Counted from the first letter of the stretch, positions 31,820 to 40,020 are shown. The stretch: DNA of 41,676 nucleotides from an uncultured Collinsella sp. (GCA_900550185.1 URRN01000005.1:1-41676), one strand, 5' to 3'. Translations and numbers: made by a program. The notes: generated by a model not told the origin, from the letters alone.

Positions 31820-31852
31820 AGTCAACAAAAAGCGCCACTCCAAAATGACTAA
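31820..31852 (-). repeat. Diverged GTAG-type repeat at the dinB stop codon
   Basis: On the minus strand TAGTCA then TTTTGG, GGCGCTTTTT and TTGACT follow the repeat plan, 19 of 33 identities. It has inverted ends AGTCA/TGACT and a T-run, so it may serve as the dinB terminator. The TAG of its first tetranucleotide is the dinB stop codon. Confidence 0.5.
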
Positions 31853-33102
31853 TTTTTGAAGCGGGATTGGCGGCCGAAGGATAGGGCGGTGTCGCCGAAT
31901 TTGTCTCGGACGGCGTCAATGGCGACGGAGAGGTCGCGGCGGTCGCTGGATTGGGCTCCGCGGTCATCGATCTCGCAGAACAGGTCGGTTTGGATACCGC
32001 CTTGGTGGTTGAAGTCGCTCATGCCGATACCCGCCAGACGCACGTGCATGCCTTCTTGCCAGATATGGTCGAGCAGCTCGAGCGCTACGGCCACAAAGAT
32101 ATTCTCGTCGTCGGTGGGGTGGGGCAAGCGGCGCTGTGCCGTGCGTCCGCTGCCATACGAATACTTGAGCTTGAGCGTTACCGTTCCGCCTGTCAGCCCC
32201 TGACGGCGCAGGCGGCGCCCAACCGACTCGCCGAGCAGCGCAATCGCCGCCTCGATATCCCCACGCTCAGTCAGATCCTTCGCAAAGGTGCGCTCATTGC
32301 TCACCGATTTAACTTCGCGTTCCTCATCCAGGCTGGTGACCTCGGATACTTCGAGCCCCAAAGCACGTTGACGCATGTATTCGCCATTTACGCCAAAGAT
32401 TGCAGTTAGGGTGGACTCTGGCGCACGTGATAGCTCTCCGAGGGTGTAGATGCGCATGCGGCGCAGTCGCTCCTCGGCCGAGCGCCCGATGCCGCTCATG
32501 GCAGATACCGGCAGCGCGGCCAAAAAGCGCTGCTCGGTTCCGGGGCGCACGATGGTCAGCCCAAACGGCTTATCCCGCTCGCTTGCGATCTTTGCGACCG
32601 TCTTGTTGCAGCCCACGCCAATGGAGCAGGTCACTCCCAGCCCTGCCACGCGGTCGCTTATACGCCGCGCAACCAGCAGCGGGTCTTCGGGCGCAAAGCG
32701 ACCCGGTGTGATATCGATAAAGGCTTCGTCGATGGATACGCGCTCAACGCGCGGCGTCTCTTCGGCAAGAATCGCCATGACCTGCGCGCTCACCTCGCGG
32801 TAGCGATCAAAGTGCCCATGCGTCCAAATGGCCTGCGGACAGAGGCGCCGTGCCTCGGCCGAGGGCATGGCGGAGTGCACGCCAAAGCGACGCGCCTCGT
32901 ATGAGCAGGTGGACACAACGCCGCGGGAATCGGCATCGCCACCCACGATGAGTGGCTTGCCGCGCCACTCGGGATGGTCGAGCATTTCCACGCTCGCAAA
33001 AAACGCATCGAGATCCATGAGGCCCACCGCCGGCCCCGTCCAGGGCGGCGGCGTGACGTCCGCAGCATCTTCATAACCGTATGTATGTTCGCGTCTTTTC
33101 AT
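31849..33102 (-). CDS. dinB: DNA polymerase IV (Y-family translesion polymerase)
   Basis: Low-fidelity polymerase that copies past DNA lesions. The 417 residues have catalytic carboxylates in LMDLDAFFASVE (Asp30) and SIDEAFIDITPG, plus YEARRFGVHSAMPSAEARRLCP, the helix-hairpin-helix region (VSAMSGIGRSAEERLRRMRIYTLGEL) and a little-finger domain (SNERTFAKDLTE, GRRLRRQGLTGGTVTLKLKY). QTDLF near residue 384 matches the QxxLF beta-clamp binding pattern. The ATG lies 6 bases after a TATACT -10 box, so the mRNA may be leaderless. The stop codon lies inside a repeat. Confidence 0.94.
   Translation of the reverse strand: MKRREHTYGYEDAADVTPPPWTGPAVGLMDLDAFFASVEMLDHPEWRGKPLIVGGDADSRGVVSTCSYEARRFGVHSAMPSAEARRLCPQAIWTHGHFDRYREVSAQVMAILAEETPRVERVSIDEAFIDITPGRFAPEDPLLVARRISDRVAGLGVTCSIGVGCNKTVAKIASERDKPFGLTIVRPGTEQRFLAALPVSAMSGIGRSAEERLRRMRIYTLGELSRAPESTLTAIFGVNGEYMRQRALGLEVSEVTSLDEEREVKSVSNERTFAKDLTERGDIEAAIALLGESVGRRLRRQGLTGGTVTLKLKYSYGSGRTAQRRLPHPTDDENIFVAVALELLDHIWQEGMHVRLAGIGMSDFNHQGGIQTDLFCEIDDRGAQSSDRRDLSVAIDAVRDKFGDTALSFGRQSRFKN
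33078..33091 (-). promoter_or_regulatory. LexA-like box inside the 5' end of dinB
   Basis: Minus strand CGAACATACATACG matches 12 of 14 positions of the Gram-positive/actinobacterial LexA consensus CGAACRNRYGTTCG. It covers codons 4-9, just downstream of the likely transcript start. A chance match is possible. Confidence 0.3.
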
Positions 33103-33108
33103 GGCATG

Positions 33109-33114
33109 AGTATA
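33109..33114 (-). promoter_or_regulatory. -10 box of dinB
   Basis: Minus strand TATACT, 6 bases before the dinB ATG. No clear -35 is present at 17 bp (CGCACC). Confidence 0.4.
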
Positions 33115-33218
33115 CCGCGCAGCTCATGTGGGGTGCGTGGATGTGCTTGCAAATCGCGAATTCTTGTCTAAGATATGGATTTGCCTTCGACTACACCGAA
33201 GAAGTTGGTCTCACGGAC

Positions 33219-33247
33219 TTCACCTGCCCGCGTCGATGGCGTATTAT
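33219..33247 (+). promoter_or_regulatory. Promoter of the rpsP operon
   Basis: TTCACC (33219-33224), 17-bp spacer, TATTAT (33242-33247), about 57 bases before the rpsP start. Confidence 0.55.
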
Positions 33248-33303
33248 GTTCAACTGTTTGTTTGTAGTTGCAGCCTAAAGCTGCTTGGTTGGAGGAGTTT
33301 CCT

Positions 33304-33645
33304 TTGGCAGTCAAGATTCGCCTTGCTCGTCACGGCGCTAAGAAGCGTCCGTACTACCGTGTCGTCGTCGCCGATTCCCGCGCCCCGCGTGACGGTCGTA
33401 TCATCGAGGAGGTTGGCCGCTACAACCCGATGACCGCCCCCAAGACCATCAACCTCGACCTCGAGAAGATCGCCGACTGGCAGTCCAAGGGCGCTCAGCT
33501 CACCGACGCCGTCGCCGCTCTGGTCAAGGCCGCCAACGAGGGCGAGAAGACCGAGACCGTCGTCAAGAAGTCCAAGAAGCAGCTCGCCAAAGAGGCCGAG
33601 GCCGCTAAGGCTGCCGCTGAGGCCGCTGAGGGCGCCGAGGAGTAA
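33304..33645 (+). CDS. rpsP: Small-subunit ribosomal protein S16
   Basis: 30S assembly protein. The 113 residues begin MAVKIRLARHGAKKRPYYRVVVADSRAPRDGRIIEEVGRYNP, the canonical S16 core, and end in a 35-residue Lys/Ala/Glu-rich tail. The TTG at 33304 with GGAGGAG upstream matches the family start; an in-frame ATG at 33268 would add 12 unrelated residues. Confidence 0.97.
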   Translation: MAVKIRLARHGAKKRPYYRVVVADSRAPRDGRIIEEVGRYNPMTAPKTINLDLEKIADWQSKGAQLTDAVAALVKAANEGEKTETVVKKSKKQLAKEAEAAKAAAEAAEGAEE

Positions 33646-33648
33646 ATC

Positions 33649-33933
33649 GTGCCTGAGGTTGACGCTGCACAGCTCGAGGGTGAGGCAATGCTCTCAGATC
33701 GCATCGCCGATCTCGTCGAATATCTCGTTGTTCAGATCGTCGACGACCCGGATTCCGTGAGCCTTGAGGTCATCGATGGTGACGACGCCTCTACAATCGA
33801 GGTTTCGGTCGCCGAGGATGACGTCGCTAAGGTCATCGGCCGTCGTGGCCGTACCATCAAGGCCATTCGCACGCTCGCCCGTGCACTGGCCGCTCGCCTC
33901 GACACTGCTGTCGAGGTAGAGGTTCTGGGCTAG
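33649..33933 (+). CDS. khpA: KH-domain RNA-binding protein KhpA
   Basis: Small RNA-binding protein, normally a partner of KhpB/Jag in cell-size control and small-RNA function. The 94 residues hold one KH domain with the GxxG loop in VIGRRGRTIKAIRTL, preceded by LVEYLVVQIVDDPDSVSLEV. The GTG at 33649 follows GAGGAG; ATG 33688, giving the more usual 81 residues, is possible. It lies between rpsP and rimM, the position the family usually occupies. Confidence 0.92.
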   Translation: MPEVDAAQLEGEAMLSDRIADLVEYLVVQIVDDPDSVSLEVIDGDDASTIEVSVAEDDVAKVIGRRGRTIKAIRTLARALAARLDTAVEVEVLG

Positions 33934-33937
33934 GACC

Positions 33938-34459
33938 TTGAGGTCCCAGTACAAAAACATCGCCCGTGTGGTCAAGCCGCACGGAAGGAAGGGGGAGGTC
34001 CTCGCGCAGCCGCTGCGGGGGCTTCCTTCTGTATTAGAGCCGGGTATGCGCGTCGCCCTGACGCCGCCGGCGCTCAAGCGCGACCGCTTTTGCACGGTCG
34101 TGTCCGTCACCGATACGGGCGATGGCGATCTGGTCTCGTTTGAGGGCATTGACGACTTGACGGCCGCCGAGGGCATCACGGGATGCTATGTGTTGGCAAA
34201 TCGTGACGATTTTGAGCTCGATTCACTCGACGCCGCCTATTCCGACCTGATGGGTCGCGAGGTGGTCGACGAGCGCTTCGGTTCACTCGGTACGATCGTC
34301 GAGATCATGTCGACGCTCGCTAACGATGTTTGGGTTGTCGAGGGCGATCGGTACGGCGAGGTACTGATTCCCGTGATCGAGCAGGTTGTGCTCGATCTTC
34401 CCGACACAGGAACAATTTCCGTCCACGTTATGGACGGCCTGATCGATATGGACAAGTAG
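33938..34459 (+). CDS. rimM: 16S rRNA processing protein RimM
   Basis: Assembly factor for the head of the 30S subunit; binds S19. The 173 residues have the N-terminal RimM fold (IARVVKPHGRKGEVLAQPL) and a PRC-barrel half (YSDLMGREVVDERFGSLGTIVEIMSTLANDVWVVEG, EVLIPVIEQVVLDLPDTGTISVHVMDGLID). The TTG start is 4 bases after the khpA stop. Confidence 0.93.
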   Translation: MRSQYKNIARVVKPHGRKGEVLAQPLRGLPSVLEPGMRVALTPPALKRDRFCTVVSVTDTGDGDLVSFEGIDDLTAAEGITGCYVLANRDDFELDSLDAAYSDLMGREVVDERFGSLGTIVEIMSTLANDVWVVEGDRYGEVLIPVIEQVVLDLPDTGTISVHVMDGLIDMDK

Positions 34460-34469
34460 GGAGGACAAC

Positions 34470-35228
34470 ATGCTGATTGAGACCCTTTCGGTCTTTCCCG
34501 AGATGTTTGAGCCCGTCATGTCCACATCGATTTTGGGCCGCGCCCGCAAGGCCGGCCTTTTTGATTTTAAGGCGTATAACCTGCGCGACTGGACGCACGA
34601 CCGCCATCGTACCGTCGATGACGAGCCGTACGGCGGCGGGCAGGGCATGCTCATGAAGGTCGAGCCTATCGCCGAGGCCATCGAGGCCATTAGCGCGGAG
34701 GGCCCCAAGCCGACGGTGGTGTTCTTCACCCCGTGCGGCGAGCCTTTTACGCAGCATGTGGCCGAGCGCCTGCTCAAAAGTGAGCGCCTGCTGTTTGTGT
34801 GCAGCCGTTACGAAGGTGTCGACGAGCGTGCCTATGCGTATGCCGACGAGCGCCTGTCGATCGGCGATTACGTGCTCACGGGCGGCGAGCTTCCCGCTAT
34901 GGTCGTTGCCGATGCCGTCGTACGCCTGATCCCCGGCGCCCTTGGTGATGAGATGAGCAACGTCGACGAGTCGTTCTCGACCGCCGAGGACGGAGGCCTG
35001 CTCGAGTACGCGCAGTACACCCGTCCCGCCGAGTTCAACGGCGAGGGCGTGCCTCCGGTGCTTGTGAGCGGCGATCACGCCAAGGTCGATGCCTGGCGTC
35101 GCAAGAACGCCATCGAGCGCACCTGCCGCTGGCGTCCGGACTTGATCGAGACGGCGCGGCTCACGCCCGAGGAGCGCGCTTACGCGCAGGTGATCCTTGA
35201 CGCTTCGTATTCGCAGAGCGAGGAGTGA
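34470..35228 (+). CDS. trmD: tRNA (guanine-37-N1)-methyltransferase
   Basis: Methylates G37 next to the anticodon and so prevents +1 frameshifting. SPOUT-class trefoil-knot enzyme. The 252 residues show IETLSVFPEMFEP at the start, DDEPYGGGQGMLMKVEP, the SAM-knot motifs CSRYEGVDERA and SIGDYVLTGGELPAM, and HPQYTRP-type EYAQYTRPAEFNGEGVPPVLVSGDHAKVDAWRR. A GGGAGG site precedes the ATG. Confidence 0.96.
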   Translation: MLIETLSVFPEMFEPVMSTSILGRARKAGLFDFKAYNLRDWTHDRHRTVDDEPYGGGQGMLMKVEPIAEAIEAISAEGPKPTVVFFTPCGEPFTQHVAERLLKSERLLFVCSRYEGVDERAYAYADERLSIGDYVLTGGELPAMVVADAVVRLIPGALGDEMSNVDESFSTAEDGGLLEYAQYTRPAEFNGEGVPPVLVSGDHAKVDAWRRKNAIERTCRWRPDLIETARLTPEERAYAQVILDASYSQSEE

Positions 35229-35230
35229 GT

Positions 35231-35794
35231 ATGGTTCCTACGCAACATTCCGCGTTGAGGGGCGCTTTTGAGTGGATCGCGGTCATCGCGATCGCACTGG
35301 TCGCCACCTTCTTGATTCGCTCGTTTGTGGTCGAGCCCTTTGTAGTGCCCACCGGTTCCATGGAGGACACGATCGAGATCGGCGATCAGATTCTGGCGCA
35401 GAAGGTGACGCTCGAACTCGGACAGCCCGTCAAACAGGGCGATATCGTGGTGTTTCACAACCCCGATGCCACATCCGAGCATGACGTGCTGGTAAAGCGC
35501 GTCATCGCCACGGCCGGCCAGACGGTCGACCTTCAGGACGGCAAGGTCGTCGTTGACGGCCAGGCGCTCGACGAGGACTATACGACGGGCATGAGCTGGC
35601 CGCTTTCGGTCCAAGCGCCTGGCGCCCAGGTGAGTTATCCCTACACCGTTCCCGACGGGTGCGTGTGGGTGATGGGCGACAACCGCGAAAACTCTGCCGA
35701 CTCGCGCTACTTTGGTCCCGTCGATCGCTCTGATTTGATCGCTGTGGCGCTTGTGCGCTACTGGCCGCTCAACCGCATCGGCGCTATCGACTAA
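35231..35794 (+). CDS. lepB: Signal peptidase I
   Basis: Membrane serine protease that removes signal peptides from exported proteins. The 187 residues have a single N-terminal membrane helix (about 14-30). The Ser/Lys dyad is Ser43 in PTGSMEDTI and Lys89 in DVLVKRVIATAG. The later signature MGDNRENSADSRYFG (box E) is intact. I chose ATG 35231, 5 bases after GAGGAG; the overlapping GTG at 35225 lies inside that site. It directly follows trmD, where many genomes have rplS. Confidence 0.94.
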   Translation: MVPTQHSALRGAFEWIAVIAIALVATFLIRSFVVEPFVVPTGSMEDTIEIGDQILAQKVTLELGQPVKQGDIVVFHNPDATSEHDVLVKRVIATAGQTVDLQDGKVVVDGQALDEDYTTGMSWPLSVQAPGAQVSYPYTVPDGCVWVMGDNRENSADSRYFGPVDRSDLIAVALVRYWPLNRIGAID

Positions 35795-35853
35795 AAACCG
35801 CTATAGTACAGTACCTAACCGTGTAATCGTTTCGACGAGGGGATATTAGAGGC

Positions 35854-36765
35854 ATGAACGCTTCATCGCTTTCCTTCCAAGACATCATCCTGCGCCTCCA
35901 GCAGTACTGGGGCGAGCAGGGCTGCGTCATTATGCAGCCCTATGACTCCGAGGTCGGCGCCGGTACCTTCCATACCGCGACCACGCTGCGCTCGCTCGGT
36001 CCCGCCGAGTGGCGCACCTGCTATGCGCAGCCTTGCCGCCGTCCCGCCGACGGCCGCTACGGCGAGAACCCTAACCGCATGCAGCACTACTATCAGTTCC
36101 AGGTGCTCATCAAGCCGTCGCCGGTCAACGCCCAGGAGCTCTACCTGGGTTCGCTGGCCGCCATTGGCCTGGACCCCAACGACCATGACGTCCGCTTTGT
36201 CGAGGACGACTGGGAGAGCCCGACCCTGGGCGCCTGGGGCCTTGGCTGGGAGGTCTGGCTCAACGGCATGGAGGTCACGCAGTTTACGTACTTCCAGCAG
36301 GTGGGCGGCATCGAGGTCGATCCCGTGCCCGTCGAGATCACCTATGGCCTGGAGCGCATTGCCATGTACGCTCAGGGCGTCAACTCCGTCTACGACCTGG
36401 TGTGGAGCTACCTGCCCGACGGAACGCCCATGACCTATGGCGACGTGTTCCTCGAGAACGAGCGCGAGTTCAGTGCCTATAACTTTGAGGTCGCCAACGT
36501 CGAGATGATGCGTCAGAAGTTTGACGACTACGAGGCCGAGTGCCATTCCTGCCTGGAGCGCAAACTGCCGCTGCCGGCGTACGACTGCGTCATGAAGTGC
36601 AGCCATGCCTTCAACCTGCTCGATGCCCGTGGCGCCCTGTCCGCGGTCGAGCGTGCCAACTACATCCTGCGCGTCCGCGCCGTCGCCAAGGCGTGCTGCG
36701 AGGCCTACATGGCCGAGGTCGCCGGAGTCAACGAGAATGCCGACCAGGAAGGCGAGGTGGCGTAA
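35854..36765 (+). CDS. glyQ: Glycyl-tRNA synthetase alpha subunit
   Basis: Catalytic subunit of the heterotetrameric bacterial glycyl-tRNA synthetase. The 303 residues contain SFQDIILRLQQYWGEQGCVI, TLRSLGPAEWRTCYAQPCRRPADGRYGENPNRMQHYYQFQVL, GWEVWLNGMEVTQFTYFQQVGG and the class II motif 3 region TYGLERIAMY. The ATG follows a purine-rich GAGGGGATATTAGAGG. A TATAGT 45 bases upstream may be a -10 box, but no -35 is clear. No T-box leader fits in the 59-bp gap. Confidence 0.97.
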   Translation: MNASSLSFQDIILRLQQYWGEQGCVIMQPYDSEVGAGTFHTATTLRSLGPAEWRTCYAQPCRRPADGRYGENPNRMQHYYQFQVLIKPSPVNAQELYLGSLAAIGLDPNDHDVRFVEDDWESPTLGAWGLGWEVWLNGMEVTQFTYFQQVGGIEVDPVPVEITYGLERIAMYAQGVNSVYDLVWSYLPDGTPMTYGDVFLENEREFSAYNFEVANVEMMRQKFDDYEAECHSCLERKLPLPAYDCVMKCSHAFNLLDARGALSAVERANYILRVRAVAKACCEAYMAEVAGVNENADQEGEVA

Positions 36766-36768
36766 GCC

Positions 36769-38865
36769 ATGGCAGACGCTAAGGATTTCCTGTTTGAGAT
36801 CGGTACGGAGGAAATGCCCTCCGCACCGCTGAACAATGCTGTCAAGCAGCTTGGCACCATGATCGCCAAGGGCCTCGACGAGGCCGGTCTGGCCCATGGC
36901 GAGGTCCGCGTGATCTCGAGTCCGCGTCGTCTGGCTGCGCTCGTGGCCAACGTCGCCACTGCGACCGATGAGGTTCACGAGGTCAAGCGTGGCCCCGCGG
37001 CCAACATTGCCTTTGATGCCGACGGCAACGCCACCAAGGCCGCACAGGGCTTCGCCCGTAAGTTCGGTGTGGCTGCCGAGGACTTGGTCCGTCGTGAGGA
37101 CACCGACGGCCGCGAGTATGTGTTCGCCGAGAAGAACATTCCCTCCGCACCGGCTACCCCGATCCTGACGGCCCTGTGCGAGAAGACTATCGCCGGCCTG
37201 CAGTGGCCCAACTACCGCAGCCAGCGCTGGGGGCACGAGCACGCGACGTTCGTGCGTCCGGTCCGCTGGATTTGCTGCCTTCTGGGCGAGGATATTGTGC
37301 CTGTGTCGTTTGCCGACGTGACGAGCGGCAACACCACGCGTGGCCATCGCGTGCTTGGCCCCGGTGACCATGTTGTCGCTAGCCCCGCCGTCTACGAGCA
37401 GGTGCTCGAGGACGCCGGCGTGCTTTCTGCCGAGCGTCGTCGTGAGGCCATCCTTGCCGGTATCGCCGAGGTCGAGGCCGCTCGCCCCGGCTGCCATGTC
37501 GACACGCCCAAGAAGGTCTTTGAGGAGGTCATTAACCTCTGCGAGTGGCCGACGGTGCTCGTCGGTACCTTCGACGAGGAGTTCCTCAAGGTCCCGCACG
37601 AGATCATCTGCGAGTCCATGCTCACCAACCAGCGCTACTTCCCGATCTATGACGGCGAGGGCAAGCTCACGCGTGAGTTCGTGGTCGTTTCCAACAGCAA
37701 GCCCGAGAATGCCGAGCGCGTGATCGACGGCAACGAGCGCGTCGTGCGCGCCCGTCTGGACGACGCCAAGTTCTTCTACGAGGAGGACCTGAAGATCTCC
37801 CTCGACGAGTTCCGCGAGCGTCTGGCCAAGGTCGCCTTCCAGGAGAAGCTCGGTAGCGTGCTCGCCAAGTCCGAGCGCATTGAGCAACTCGCGCTTGCCA
37901 TCGCTCGCGAGGCCCATCTGGGCGCCCACCTGGCCGCCGACGCTGCTCGCGCCGCGCACCTGTGCAAGGCCGACCTGGTGTCTAACGCCGTCGTCGAGTT
38001 CACGAGCCAGCAGGGCGTGATGGGCGGTTACTACGCCATCGCGATGGGGGAGAACGACGAGGTCGCTCATGCTATTCGCGATCACTATCGTCCTCGCTTT
38101 GCCGGTGACGAGCTGCCCGAGGGCACCGCTGGCTGCATCGTGGCCTGTGCCGACAAGCTCGATACCATCGCCGGTATCTTTGCCATCGGCGAGCCCCCGA
38201 CCGGCTCTTCGGACCCCTACGCGCTGCGTCGTGCCGCTATCGGCATCATCAACATCCTGCGCGACCGTCTGTCGATCGATCCTACGTCGCTCATCGACTT
38301 TGCGCTCGAGCTCTATAGCGAGCAGGGCATTGAGTTCGACGCCGCCGAGGTCGCCCAGCAGGTTCGTGACTTCTTCCATGGCCGCCTGGTGAGCATGGCC
38401 CGCGACGAAAAGATCCCGGCCGATACCGTTGCCGCCGTCTCCGCGGTGCACATCATCGCTCCGTCCGTCTTCTTCGCCCGCTGCGCCGCCCTCGACGAGG
38501 CCCGCAAGAACGACGCCGAGACGTTCGACAACCTTGCGACCGCCTATGCTCGCGCCGCGCATATCTCCAAGCCCGAGCTGGGTGCGGAGTACGACCGCGC
38601 CCTGATGGGCGAGGTTGAGCTTGCGCTTGCCGACGCCTCCGAGGCCGCTCAGACTGCCGTCGATGCCGCCCTTGCTGCCGAGGACTACCCGGCCGCATTT
38701 GCCGCCCTCGCCGCCCTGCGTGCGCCCATCGACCGTTTCTTCGATGAGGTCATGGTCATGGACAAGGACGAGCAGCTCCGCGATAATCGCCTTAAGCTGC
38801 TCAACCGCTTCGAGGCCGTTTTCTCCGGCATCGCCAACATCGGTGAGCTTGCCCGCAAAAAGTAA
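36769..38865 (+). CDS. glyS: Glycyl-tRNA synthetase beta subunit
   Basis: tRNA-binding subunit partnered with GlyQ. The 698 residues begin KDFLFEIGTEEMPSA and include RRLAALV, NYRSQRWGHEHATFVRPVRWICCLLG, RGHRVLGP, MLTNQRYFPIYD and RARLDDAKFFYEED. An HD-like region follows (AAHLCKADLVSNAVVEFTSQQGVMGGYYA), then a C-terminal anticodon-binding helical domain (AFAALAALRAPIDRFFDEVMVMDKD). It starts 4 bases after the glyQ stop, with GAGGTGG inside glyQ as ribosome site. Confidence 0.97.
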   Translation: MADAKDFLFEIGTEEMPSAPLNNAVKQLGTMIAKGLDEAGLAHGEVRVISSPRRLAALVANVATATDEVHEVKRGPAANIAFDADGNATKAAQGFARKFGVAAEDLVRREDTDGREYVFAEKNIPSAPATPILTALCEKTIAGLQWPNYRSQRWGHEHATFVRPVRWICCLLGEDIVPVSFADVTSGNTTRGHRVLGPGDHVVASPAVYEQVLEDAGVLSAERRREAILAGIAEVEAARPGCHVDTPKKVFEEVINLCEWPTVLVGTFDEEFLKVPHEIICESMLTNQRYFPIYDGEGKLTREFVVVSNSKPENAERVIDGNERVVRARLDDAKFFYEEDLKISLDEFRERLAKVAFQEKLGSVLAKSERIEQLALAIAREAHLGAHLAADAARAAHLCKADLVSNAVVEFTSQQGVMGGYYAIAMGENDEVAHAIRDHYRPRFAGDELPEGTAGCIVACADKLDTIAGIFAIGEPPTGSSDPYALRRAAIGIINILRDRLSIDPTSLIDFALELYSEQGIEFDAAEVAQQVRDFFHGRLVSMARDEKIPADTVAAVSAVHIIAPSVFFARCAALDEARKNDAETFDNLATAYARAAHISKPELGAEYDRALMGEVELALADASEAAQTAVDAALAAEDYPAAFAALAALRAPIDRFFDEVMVMDKDEQLRDNRLKLLNRFEAVFSGIANIGELARKK

Positions 38866-38899
38866 GCCAGCCTGCGCATAAGCGCAAAAGGAGCCCCGC

Positions 38900-39775
38900 A
38901 TGGATTGCCCGGTCACCGCTCGTCCCACCGTTATCGTTATCTCCGATTCGCTCGGCGATACCGCTTGTGAGGTGGTGCTTGCGGCGTCCGGGCAATTTGA
39001 TGAAGGGGCTTTTCGTCTCTTGCGCCTGCCCAAGGTGACCTCGGTGGAGCAGGTCAAGTCATTTGTGGGGCCGCGCGTCGATGCCGACCATCGCGATGTC
39101 GCCGTGTTCCATACCATTGTCGATCCGGCGCTTCGCGCCCGCGTGCTCGATTACCTGGGTATGCTGCATATCCGTTCGGTCGACCTGATCGGTCCGACGC
39201 TCGCCGTGCTATCGTCGCTCATCGGTGTGCCGCCCAAAGGCGTCGCGGGCGTGATTCACAGGACCGATGACCGCTATTTCCATCGTATCGAGGCCATGGA
39301 GTATTTCGTTGAGCACGATGACGGTCGTGGTTGCGACGATCTGTCGGGTGCCGATATCGTGCTGCTGGGTGTGTCGCGTACATCCAAGACGCCGCTGTCG
39401 ATGTATTTAGCCTATCAGGGCTACAAGGTCGCCAATGTCCCACTGGCGCATGGCATGGAGCCGCCCAAGTCGATTTACGAGGTTGACCCGATGCGCCTGT
39501 TCGGCTTGATTTCGACCGTCGATGTGATTTCCGAGATTCGCGATAGCCGCTTGGGCGACGACTACGCCCGCGCCGTCGCAGGCTCCTATGCCGAGCCCGA
39601 GAGCGTGCGTAGTGAGCTTGCGGAAGCCCGCGCGCTCATGAAACGCCTGGGCTGCTTTGTAGTGCGTACCGACGGCAAAGCCATCGAGGAAAGCGCTGCC
39701 GAGATCATTGCTCACCTCGAAGAGATTCAAGAGGCAAGAGCACGCCGTGCCGCCCGCCGCGCTCAACAAAAGTAG
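38900..39775 (+). CDS. ppsR: Pyruvate, phosphate dikinase regulatory protein (bifunctional kinase/phosphorylase)
   Basis: DUF299 enzyme that inactivates pyruvate phosphate dikinase by ADP-dependent phosphorylation of a threonine and reactivates it by Pi-dependent removal. The 291 residues start VIVISDSLGDTACEVVLAA and carry FHTIVDP and HRTDDRYFHRIEAMEYFVEHDDG. An ATP/ADP loop GVSRTSKT lies at 157-164, followed by LAYQGYKVANVPL. AAAAGGAG precedes the ATG. The gene sits just upstream of ppdK on the same strand, so its target is almost certainly the neighbour. Its TAG stop lies inside a repeat. Confidence 0.95.
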   Translation: MDCPVTARPTVIVISDSLGDTACEVVLAASGQFDEGAFRLLRLPKVTSVEQVKSFVGPRVDADHRDVAVFHTIVDPALRARVLDYLGMLHIRSVDLIGPTLAVLSSLIGVPPKGVAGVIHRTDDRYFHRIEAMEYFVEHDDGRGCDDLSGADIVLLGVSRTSKTPLSMYLAYQGYKVANVPLAHGMEPPKSIYEVDPMRLFGLISTVDVISEIRDSRLGDDYARAVAGSYAEPESVRSELAEARALMKRLGCFVVRTDGKAIEESAAEIIAHLEEIQEARARRAARRAQQK

Positions 39776-39832
39776 CTCACTTGGGACAAGGTTGTTTGGG
39801 TAGCTAATTTGGGACGGGGCTCTTTTAGCTAA
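39772..39832 (+). repeat. Two overlapping GTAG repeats after ppsR
   Basis: The first (39772-39804) starts GTAGCTCACTTGGGACAAGG, about 22 of 33 identities; its TAG is the ppsR stop. The second (39800-39832) reads GTAGCTAATTTGGGACGGGG and ends CTTTTAGCTAA, near-identical to the intact copies. They overlap by GTAGC. Confidence 0.75.
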
Positions 39833-39941
39833 CCAAAGAGAATACTTGGAAATAATGCTGATAAATGGTAAAGCGATTTAGCAAAAACATCGCATCCGAC
39901 CTGCACTTTCCTTGTAGTGGTATCTTCATAAGGTAACCACC

Positions 39942-39979
39942 TTTACCTACCGTTTACCGCCGGTTTTAGCACGTTTACC
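39942..39979 (+). promoter_or_regulatory. Phased TTTACC boxes upstream of ppdK
   Basis: TTTACC recurs at 39942, 39953 and 39974, that is at 11- and 21-base intervals (one and two helical turns). GGTAAA lies further up at 39867 and GGTAAC at 39932. The two downstream boxes extend to ACCGTTTAC and CACGTTTAC at 21-base spacing. They lie about 55-90 bases before the likely start point, where an activator would bind. The rest of the 326-bp gap (39776-40101) holds the repeats above, the -10 box, a small CCCGC/GCGGG hairpin near 40040 and otherwise nothing I recognise. Confidence 0.45.
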
Positions 39980-40020
39980 AAACCGCGCACCCTCTGCTCA
40001 AGCCTGTCCAAAACCCGCCG

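Noticed and set aside
35795..35853. T-box riboswitch controlling glyQS
   Set aside because: The gap is only 59 bp, with no room for specifier stem, T-box sequence and terminator.
35863..39117. 1084-codon open frame on the minus strand opposite glyQ-glyS-ppsR
   Set aside because: It lies exactly antisense to three certain genes. Its low-complexity Val/Gly/Leu/Asp/His composition is what the reverse frame of GC-rich codons gives, and no domain is visible.
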